A stretch of 39,823 nt of DNA from Halorhodospira sp. (GTDB lineage Bacteria > Pseudomonadota > Gammaproteobacteria > Nitrococcales > Halorhodospiraceae): contig SKYL01000120.1 in assembly GCA_007127935.1 (NCBI GenBank), forward strand, positions 1 through 39,823, read 5' to 3'. Of this stretch, positions 32,008-39,823 are shown piece after piece. Positions within the stretch are counted from its first letter, which is position 1; the number at the start of each line of letters is the position of its first letter. The translations under genes and the position numbers were made by a program. A model generated the notes under the pieces. The model saw only the letters and a program-made list of their open reading frames with translations, ran no database searches and was not told the DNA's origin.

Positions 32008-32439
32008 TCAGGCGACCCGCTGGCGCTCCCGAATCTCCTCCAGGGTCTTGCAGTCGATACAGAGCGTCGCCGTGGGGCGGGCCTCGAGGCGGCGAATACC
32101 GATCTCCACGCCGCACTGTTCGCAATAGCCGTAGTCGCCCTTGCGGATCTTCTCCAGCGTGGCGTCGATCTTGCGAATCAGCTTCCGCTCCCGGTCGCGG
32201 GTGCGCAACTCCAGTGCGAACTCCTCTTCCTGGGTCGCCCGGTCGGAGGGATCGGCGTAGTTGTTCGCATCATCCCGCATGTGGTGGACGGTGCGCTCCA
32301 CCTCCTCCTGCAAGTCGCGCTTCCACGCCTCCAACAGCTGCCGGAAGTGATCGAGCTGCTCATCGCTCATGTACTCCTCCCCGGCATCGGGCTCGTAGGC
32401 CTCAAAACCCTTCACGGGAAGCACATGCTTGTGACCCAT
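32008..32439 (-). CDS. dksA: RNA polymerase-binding regulator DksA
   Basis: A 143-residue protein that binds the RNA polymerase secondary channel and works with ppGpp in the stringent response. The coiled-coil tip DPSDRATQEEEF keeps Asp63, Asp66 and Ala68, the residues needed for activity. The zinc finger has Cys106, Cys109, Cys127 and Cys130 (CEQCG ... CIDC), so this is the canonical zinc-binding type. The ATG at 32437-32439 is chosen with GGAGGAG upstream; the frame's further 29 codons upstream have no family match. cpdA follows on the same strand. Confidence 0.97.
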   Translation of the reverse strand: MGHKHVLPVKGFEAYEPDAGEEYMSDEQLDHFRQLLEAWKRDLQEEVERTVHHMRDDANNYADPSDRATQEEEFALELRTRDRERKLIRKIDATLEKIRKGDYGYCEQCGVEIGIRRLEARPTATLCIDCKTLEEIRERQRVA

Positions 32440-32560
32440 ACCGTCTCCTCCCTCTACCGCTACCGTGCGTCCCGAACCATCCGGGATGCCGCACCGATGA
32501 TGGCTGGCGCCGCAACAACGATGCAAACGATAGTCGATCTACTTTCCGCTGTCGACAACT

Positions 32561-33643
32561 TCAAGCCGCCCGGGCCCGCAGTGCGCCACGCAAGGTCTCG
32601 GCCGCCTCCCGTAACGCCTTCGCGGTGGTCTCCCAGTCGATGCACGGATCGGTCACGGAGACCCCGTACTGCAATTGAGACCGGTCGCCGGTGAGCTTCT
32701 GGCTACCCCAACCGATGTTGCTCTCCAGCATCACGCCGACAATGGAGCTGTTGCCCTCAATGATCTGGTGCACCACGTCCTGGAGGACCATGGGCTGCAA
32801 CGCCGGGTCCTTGCTGGAGTTGGCGTGGCTGCAATCGACGACGATCCGCGGCGGCAAGCCAGCCGCCTCCAGCGCCTGTTCACACAGGCGGATACTCACC
32901 GTGTCGTAATTGGGCTGATTGTTGCCGCCGCGCAGCACCACGTGACCGTACCGGTTCCCCCGGGTGCGCACGATGGTGCAGCGCCCATCGGCGTCAATAC
33001 CGAGAAAACTGTGGGGGGTCGCGGCGGACTGCAGAGCGTTGATGGCCACCTGCTGGCTGCCGTCGGTGGCGTTCTTGAAACCGACCGGGGTCGACAAACC
33101 GCTGGCCATCTCACGGTGGGTCTGCGACTCCGTGGTCCGCGCACCGATGGCGGTCCACGAGATCAGGTCGCCGTAGTACTGCGGAGTAATCGGGTCCAAC
33201 CCCTCGGTGGCCACCGGCAGACCCATCTCGGTGATCTGCAACAACAATTTCCGGGCAATTTTCAAGCCCTTGTCGATGCGGAACGAGTCATCCATGTCCG
33301 GATCGTTGACCAACCCCTTCCAGCCCAATGTGGTACGCGGCTTCTCGAAATAGACACGCATCACCAGGCGGAGGGTGTCGCCCAACTCATCGGCGAGGGT
33401 CTTCAGTCGTCGTGCATAGTCGAGCGCGGCCTCTGGATCGTGGATGGAACACGGACCCACCACGACGAAAAGCCGGTGATCCCGGCGATCGAGGATATCG
33501 CGGAGGGTCTGCCGGCCTTCCAGCACGATCCGCTTGGCCGCGTCGTCCAGCGGCAACTCGCTCTTGATCTCTCTGGGGGTGGGCAACCGTTCGTGCTGTG
33601 CAACGTTGACGTCGTTGACGGGATCACTCACTGATTGTGGCAT
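32561..33643 (-). CDS. 3-deoxy-7-phosphoheptulonate (DAHP) synthase, AroFGH class
   Basis: A 360-residue class I DAHP synthase, condensing phosphoenolpyruvate and erythrose 4-phosphate in the first step of aromatic amino-acid synthesis. Blocks: LFVVVGPCSIHDPEAALDYA, RVYFEKPRTTLGWKGL, ISWTAIGARTTESQTHRE, SGLSTPVGFKNATDG, and VDCSHANSSKD. Length fits AroF, AroG or AroH (about 350). Feedback type (Phe, Tyr or Trp) cannot be told from inspection, so no symbol is given. The ATG at 33641-33643 is fixed by family alignment. The leader carries a perfect hairpin at 33658-33672. The 121 bases between it and dksA contain only a weak CCCG/CGGG hairpin. Confidence 0.95.
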   Translation of the reverse strand: MPQSVSDPVNDVNVAQHERLPTPREIKSELPLDDAAKRIVLEGRQTLRDILDRRDHRLFVVVGPCSIHDPEAALDYARRLKTLADELGDTLRLVMRVYFEKPRTTLGWKGLVNDPDMDDSFRIDKGLKIARKLLLQITEMGLPVATEGLDPITPQYYGDLISWTAIGARTTESQTHREMASGLSTPVGFKNATDGSQQVAINALQSAATPHSFLGIDADGRCTIVRTRGNRYGHVVLRGGNNQPNYDTVSIRLCEQALEAAGLPPRIVVDCSHANSSKDPALQPMVLQDVVHQIIEGNSSIVGVMLESNIGWGSQKLTGDRSQLQYGVSVTDPCIDWETTAKALREAAETLRGALRARAA

Positions 33644-33657
33644 GAGGACCTGCTCAG

Positions 33658-33672
33658 GCCCGGACTCCGGGC
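33658..33672 (-). promoter_or_regulatory. Leader hairpin of the DAHP synthase gene
   Basis: GCCCGG-ACT-CCGGGC, a perfect 6-base stem with a 3-base loop, sits 15 bases before the DAHP synthase start in its probable 5' leader. No Trp, Phe or Tyr codon-rich leader peptide is visible, so a classical attenuator is not supported. Confidence 0.35.
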
Positions 33673-33702
33673 ACCTTTATGGTACGAATAACGCGCCATC
33701 GT

Positions 33703-33743
33703 ACCGGGTGGCCGGGGGGCGCTTCAAGGACTGATCACCCGGT
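33703..33743 (-). terminator. Inverted repeat at the end of the ClpX-like gene
   Basis: ACCGGGTG (33703-33710) mirrors CACCCGGT (33736-33743) across 25 bases. The right arm covers the last codons and stop of the ClpX-like gene. It may terminate that transcript before the DAHP synthase gene, but there is no U-tract, so confidence is low. Confidence 0.3.
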
Positions 33744-34982
33744 GGCGCGGACCGACGAGATGAACTCATAGATGGGCGCGCCGCCTTCCGCCGCCTCGGC
33801 GTCGATGGTCAGGCGGGCCACCTCACCCCCTGCCGCCGGCACCGAGTACATCGGCTCCAGGAGGATCTCTTCCAGCACCGCACGCAGACCGCGGGCGCCG
33901 ACCCCACGCTCCAGGGCGCGCCGCGCCACCACCCGGAGGGCCTCGTCGGTGAAGACCAACTCACAACCATCCTCGGCCAACATCGCCCGGTACTGCTTCA
34001 CCAAGGCGTTGTCGGGCTCGGTCAGGACGCGCACCAACGTGTCTTCATCCAGCGGCTGAAGAACACTGATCACCGGCAGGCGGCCCACCAACTCCGGAAT
34101 CAAACCGTAATGCTGAAGATCGGCGGGCTCGGGATCCAAAGAGGCGCCCTCCGGCGATGAACAGACCCGCGCCGTAAAGCCGGCCCCCACCGGCGCCACC
34201 CGTCGCTCGATCAACCGATCGATCCCGTCGAAGGCACCGCCGCAGATGAAGAGGACATCGCGGGTATCGACAGTCACCGACCGCCGACGCTTACCCTGAG
34301 CCTGAAGCGTGACCCGGGTTCCTTCCAGGAGTTTGAGCAGGCCCTGCTGCGCCCCTTCGCCGGCCACGTCACGCGCCGTAGAGCCGCCGGCGGCGCGGGC
34401 GGCCAGCTTGTCGATCTCATCGAGATAGACGATTCCGCGCCCGGCCCGCTCGGGGTCATCCCCACAAGCGGACAGCAACCGCTGAATGATCGTCTCCGCA
34501 TCATCGCCGTTATAGCCGGCCGCTGTCAGCCGCGTGGCGTCCACCGAGACAAACGGCACCTCCAGGGCCCGCGCCAAAGAGGCCGCCATGTAGCTCTTGC
34601 CGGTACCGCTGGGCCCCACCAACAAGATGTTGCTCTTGGCAATCTCCGGCGCACTGCCCCGGCTGCGCCACAGAAGGCGTTTGTAGTGATTGTAGACCGC
34701 GACGGCAAGGGTCTTCTTGGCCCCGCCCTGACCGACCAGGTAACGGTCAAGATGGGCGCGAACCTCCCGGGGGCGGGGCATTCGGTCCAACATACGCTGG
34801 AAGCGGTGCTGGCGATCCTCTTCCAGCAATGCGTTGCACGCCTCGACGCAATCCTCACAGATATGGGCTTTCTCGCCACCGATCAACGGGCCGACCAAGT
34901 CTTCGGCACGGCCACAGAATGAGCAGGTAGAGATCGCGTCTTCCAAATCGCGGGAGACTTCGCCCCCCAGTGCTTCATTCAT
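33735..34982 (-). CDS. Divergent ClpX paralogue (AAA+ unfoldase)
   Basis: A 415-residue protein with ClpX architecture: N-terminal zinc finger (Cys20, Cys23, Cys42, Cys45), Walker A GPSGTGKS (123-130), Walker B IVYLDEID (184-191), arginine-containing LIPELVGRLPV and a C-terminal small domain (GVGARGLRAVLEEILL). It departs from ClpX at functional loops. The pore-1 loop GYVG is GYNG (156-159). The ClpP-docking IGF loop is AGF (267-269). The RKH loop region is shortened to GKRRRS. So it may unfold or remodel proteins without ClpP, or use another peptidase. No clpP, lon or tig is adjacent. SD AGGGGA precedes the ATG. It is divergent from the Trm112-like gene. Confidence 0.85.
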   Translation of the reverse strand: MNEALGGEVSRDLEDAISTCSFCGRAEDLVGPLIGGEKAHICEDCVEACNALLEEDRQHRFQRMLDRMPRPREVRAHLDRYLVGQGGAKKTLAVAVYNHYKRLLWRSRGSAPEIAKSNILLVGPSGTGKSYMAASLARALEVPFVSVDATRLTAAGYNGDDAETIIQRLLSACGDDPERAGRGIVYLDEIDKLAARAAGGSTARDVAGEGAQQGLLKLLEGTRVTLQAQGKRRRSVTVDTRDVLFICGGAFDGIDRLIERRVAPVGAGFTARVCSSPEGASLDPEPADLQHYGLIPELVGRLPVISVLQPLDEDTLVRVLTEPDNALVKQYRAMLAEDGCELVFTDEALRVVARRALERGVGARGLRAVLEEILLEPMYSVPAAGGEVARLTIDAEAAEGGAPIYEFISSVRATG

Positions 34983-35077
34983 GGGATTCCCCTTTTTCTA
35001 TCCGCACCGAACTCGCGGTATCCTCAGCGCATCCGCGCTCATACCATTCAACGGCAGGGCGGCGCGGGACTTGAGGG

Positions 35078-35086
35078 TGGTATACT
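35078..35086 (+). promoter_or_regulatory. Extended -10 promoter immediately before the Trm112-like gene
   Basis: TGGTATACT is an extended -10 (TGn plus TATACT, 35081-35086). It ends six bases before the ATG at 35093, and the intervening TTCCCC is not a ribosome-binding site. Transcription from it would start at or one base before the ATG, giving a leaderless mRNA for the Trm112-like/prmC/moeB genes. Confidence 0.45.
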
Positions 35087-35092
35087 TCCCCC

Positions 35093-35362
35093 ATGGATCA
35101 AAAACTGCTCGACATTCTCTGCTGTCCCGCCACGAAACGTCCGGTGGCCCCTCTGCCGCGGGCGGATCTCGACCGTCTGAATCAGCGGGTAAAGAAAGGA
35201 CTGGTGCAGCAACGGGATGGCGTTCCGGTGGAGCATCCCATCCGTGAGGCGTTGATCACCGATGACCATGCCTGGATCTACCGTGTGGACGACGGCATTC
35301 CGGTGATGCTGGAAGAGTGCGCGGTACCCGGAACGGCCCTGGATGACGCCCCCGGCGGCTGA
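35093..35362 (+). CDS. Trm112/YcaR family small protein
   Basis: An 89-residue protein. The N-terminus MDQKLLDILCCPATKRPV and the C-terminal block AWIYRVDDGIPVMLEE are the Trm112/YcaR (UPF0434) signature. About 25 residues between them (NQRVKKGLVQQRDG and EHPIREALIT) make it longer than E. coli YcaR (60). The usual CPxC zinc ligand pair is reduced to CPAT and no second Cys pair is present, so it probably does not bind zinc in the eukaryotic way. Eukaryotic Trm112 activates methyltransferases, including Mtq2, which methylates the release-factor GGQ. Here prmC, the bacterial GGQ methyltransferase, follows by 35 bases. A partner role is inference. Confidence 0.88.
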   Translation: MDQKLLDILCCPATKRPVAPLPRADLDRLNQRVKKGLVQQRDGVPVEHPIREALITDDHAWIYRVDDGIPVMLEECAVPGTALDDAPGG

Positions 35363-35397
35363 CCGGGAACCGCCCGCAACGCACTCCTTCCCTCGGC

Positions 35398-36261
35398 ATG
35401 CCGGCGCCCCACACCTCCTCCTTGGCGGCAAGCACCGCGCCGCTCTCCGTGAAGCAACTCCTTTTGGAGGGGGCGGAGGCGCTGGAAGGCATCAGCCCCA
35501 CCCCTCGCCTCGACGCCGAGGTATTGCTGGCCCACACCCTGGGGTGTGACCGCAGCCGACTCTACGCTTGGCCTGATGCACCGGTCGGCGATGAACCGCG
35601 TGCCGCGTTTTCAACCCTCATCGGGCAACGCCTGAAAGGGATTCCGGTGGCTTATCTGCGGGGCCGCCAAGAGTTCTGGGGACTCGACCTGGAGATAGGC
35701 CCCGGCGCACTGATCCCCCGGCCCGAGACCGAGCACCTGGTGGAGGCCATCCTGAACCACTTGCCCCGCGGGGGGCGTTTTCTCGATCTTGGTACCGGCA
35801 GCGGCGCGGTGGCCCTGGCGGTCGCCCACGAACGTCCCGACGCCGTGGTGACCGCCACCGAACGGAGCCCGGCGGCCCTGGCGGTGGCCCGCAATAACCG
35901 GGATCGCCTGGGGCTCTCCCGTGTCACGCTGGTGGCGACGTGGTGGACCCATGGCGTCCGAGGCCCATTCGATGTCATCGCCTCCAACCCGCCGTACATC
36001 GCCGACGGCGACCTGTGCCTTCACGCCCTCCGGCACGAGCCGGTGGAGGCCCTGACGGCGGGCCCCGACGGCCTCGACGCCATCCGCGCCTTGCTGCCCG
36101 GTGCGGTGGCGGCCCTGGCCCCCGGCGGCATCCTGGCCCTGGAGCACGGTGCGGAACAGGGCGCGGCCGTGGCAACATGCATGGCCGAGGCGGGGCTGCA
36201 CCCCTTGGCGGGGGCCCACGACCTGGCCGGCCACTTACGAATCGCAACCGGAAGACGGTGA
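35398..36261 (+). CDS. prmC: Release factor glutamine methyltransferase PrmC
   Basis: A 287-residue enzyme that methylates the Gln of the GGQ motif in RF1 and RF2. The N-terminal helical domain has PRLDAEVLLAHTLGCDRSRLY and RLKGIPVAYLRGRQEFWGLDL; the catalytic domain has LIPRPETEHLVE, the SAM loop FLDLGTGSGAVALA and the active NPPY in ASNPPYIADGD. Length is near E. coli PrmC (277). The ATG at 35398 lacks a good ribosome-binding site; a GTG at 35449 would give a more typical N-terminus. It is separated from its substrate gene prfA by eight genes. The stop overlaps the moeB start by one base (TGATG). Confidence 0.95.
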   Translation: MPAPHTSSLAASTAPLSVKQLLLEGAEALEGISPTPRLDAEVLLAHTLGCDRSRLYAWPDAPVGDEPRAAFSTLIGQRLKGIPVAYLRGRQEFWGLDLEIGPGALIPRPETEHLVEAILNHLPRGGRFLDLGTGSGAVALAVAHERPDAVVTATERSPAALAVARNNRDRLGLSRVTLVATWWTHGVRGPFDVIASNPPYIADGDLCLHALRHEPVEALTAGPDGLDAIRALLPGAVAALAPGGILALEHGAEQGAAVATCMAEAGLHPLAGAHDLAGHLRIATGRR

Positions 36262-37010
36262 TGGACGACGAGGCGTTGCTGCGCTACAGCCGGCAGATCA
36301 TGCTCCCGGAGATCGACGCGGCGGGCCAGCAGGCGCTGGCCGACGCCTCGGTGCTGCTCATCGGCGCCGGTGGGCTCGGCTCCCCCGCCGCCCTCTACCT
36401 GGGCGCCGCCGGGGTGGGCCGCCTGGTCATCGCCGACGCCGACCACGTGGAACTCTCCAACCTCCAACGCCAGATCGCCCACGGCACCCCCGATCTGGGC
36501 CGCCCCAAGGTGGAGTCGGCCCGGGACGCGATCCACCGGCTGAATCCCACGGTGGAGGTCACGCCGCTGCCCCAACGCCTGGAGGGCGACGCCCTGGACG
36601 AGGCCGTGGCCGGCGTGGACTTGGTGCTGGACGGCAGCGACAACTTCGCCACCCGCTTCGCCGTCAACGCCGCCTGCATCCGGCGGCGGCGGCCGCTGGT
36701 CACCGCCGCGGTGATCCGCTGGGAGGTCCAGGTGGCGGTCTTCCGGGGGGACCGGGGCGAAGGCCCCTGCTACCGCTGTCTCTTTCCGGAGACCGAGGAT
36801 CAGCGGGAGACGTGCAGCGAGACCGGGGTGGCCGCGCCGCTACCGGGGGTGGCCGGGTCACTCCAGGCGCTGGAGGCATTGAAGCTCATTACCGGGGCGG
36901 GAGAGCCGTTGCAGGGGAGGTTGCTGATCATGGATGCCTTATCGATGCGGGTACGGATTCTCCATGTGCCGGCGGACCCGGAGTGCCCGGTTTGTAGCGG
37001 CCGACGGTAG
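36261..37010 (+). CDS. moeB: MoeB/ThiF-type adenylyltransferase
   Basis: A 249-residue E1-like enzyme, the same length as E. coli MoeB. It has the nucleotide loop LIGAGGLGSPAALYLGAAGVG, DGSDNFATRFAVN, the conserved Cys185 in ETCSETGVAAPLPG, and zinc cysteines 170/173 (CYRC) and 242/245 (CPVC). MoeB adenylates the C-terminus of MoaD for molybdopterin synthesis; ThiF does so for ThiS, and HesA-like relatives act in other pathways. No moaD or thiS is nearby, so the partner is not fixed. The prmC-moeB pair is conserved in gammaproteobacteria. Its final codons, including that for Cys245, share sequence with the outer edge of the inverted repeat downstream. Confidence 0.9.
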   Translation: MDDEALLRYSRQIMLPEIDAAGQQALADASVLLIGAGGLGSPAALYLGAAGVGRLVIADADHVELSNLQRQIAHGTPDLGRPKVESARDAIHRLNPTVEVTPLPQRLEGDALDEAVAGVDLVLDGSDNFATRFAVNAACIRRRRPLVTAAVIRWEVQVAVFRGDRGEGPCYRCLFPETEDQRETCSETGVAAPLPGVAGSLQALEALKLITGAGEPLQGRLLIMDALSMRVRILHVPADPECPVCSGRR

Positions 37011-37027
37011 TGTGGTGGGTTAGGGGA

Positions 37028-37270
37028 GGCGTTTTGAGGCGGTCTGTGGTGGGCGCAGCCAGGGGTGGGGGGGTGCGTTTCGGCGACCCACTGCGCTCCT
37101 CGCCCTCCGCCGGGATCGGCCTGACGCGCTCCATGCGCGCAGGCCGACGCGCGCATCCCTGCGCGCGCCCTTCGGGTCTTTTCCGGCTCCGGGCGGTCGC
37201 TCCGTTCGACGTCGCCGAAACGCACCCCCCCCCCCCTGGCTGCGCCCACCCCCGACCGCCTCAAAACGCC
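37028..37270. repeat. Long inverted repeat with 60-base arms, possible non-coding mobile element or structured RNA
   Basis: This fills the 309-base moeB-gatB gap, where I see no real gene. Arms 37028-37087 and 37211-37270 are reverse complements at 57 of 60 positions, with a 123-base interior. A weaker outer match continues to GGTTTGTAGCGG (36989-37000, inside moeB) and CCGTTACAAACC (37294-37305). The interior has its own hairpins: GGCCTG/CAGGCC at about 37110-37154, GCGCGC-ATCCCT-GCGCGC, and CCCTTCGGG followed by TCTTTT (near 37169-37182), which looks like a terminator. A run of 12 C is present at 37225-37236. No transposase is encoded. Confidence 0.85.
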
Positions 37271-37319
37271 CCCCAACCTCACTCTGCCGGGGACCGTTAC
37301 AAACCGCCCCAGAGGCCTG

Positions 37320-39823
<2,504 letters not shown>

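Overview
The window is GC-rich, densely coding chromosomal DNA from a Proteobacterium, most likely a gammaproteobacterium. The best support is gene order: lolB-ispE-tRNA-Gln-prs-rplY-pth-ychF-tRNA-Met divergent from hemA-prfA is the arrangement I recall from Pseudomonas-type genomes, and DksA, LolB, MlaA, CpdA and an AroG-type DAHP synthase fit the same group. Gene order alone cannot fix the genus. I see no prophage, insertion sequence, plasmid gene or CRISPR array.

Layout. (1) 1-5590: hemW (cut by the left edge), rdgB and rph on the minus strand, divergent from an Aer-like PAS chemoreceptor, yicC and gmk. (2) 5591-11231: an intergenic hairpin repeat, a NYN nuclease fused to a cold-shock-like domain, an Irr-like Fur protein, cardiolipin synthase, a D-2-hydroxyglutarate/D-lactate dehydrogenase-type flavoenzyme, MlaA, and a small basic protein behind a FliA-like promoter. 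(3) 11239-17879: an Rnl3-like RNA ligase with a DUF4202 protein, a sensorless chemoreceptor, a REC-PAS-GGDEF diguanylate cyclase, an S24 repressor-protease and a REC-PilZ protein. (4) 18000-24879, minus strand: tRNA-Met, ychF, pth, rplY, prs, tRNA-Gln, ispE, lolB and a TPR lipoprotein. (5) 24987-33643: hemA, prfA, a GAF/HD-GYP protein and a CHASE2 adenylate cyclase on plus; cpdA, dksA and a DAHP synthase on minus. (6) 33735-39823: a divergent ClpX paralogue, then a Trm112-like/prmC/moeB operon, a long inverted repeat, and gatB and gatA (gatA cut by the right edge).

How the genes work together. The housekeeping core covers translation (prfA, prmC, pth, rplY, ychF, gatAB, two tRNAs), nucleotide metabolism (gmk, prs, rdgB), haem synthesis (hemA, with hemW a haem chaperone) and the outer membrane (lolB, mlaA, cls). 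A second layer is signalling: c-di-GMP synthesis, candidate breakdown and binding (GGDEF, HD-GYP, PilZ), cAMP synthesis and breakdown (cyclase and CpdA, convergent neighbours) and two chemoreceptors.

The most promising unexplained items are the RNA ligase/DUF4202 pair (possible RNA repair), the Trm112-like/prmC pair (parallel to eukaryotic Trm112-Mtq2), the ClpX paralogue with altered pore and ClpP-contact loops, the ispE stop codon lying inside tRNA-Gln, and a 60/60-base inverted repeat after moeB. Functional proposals for these are inference.
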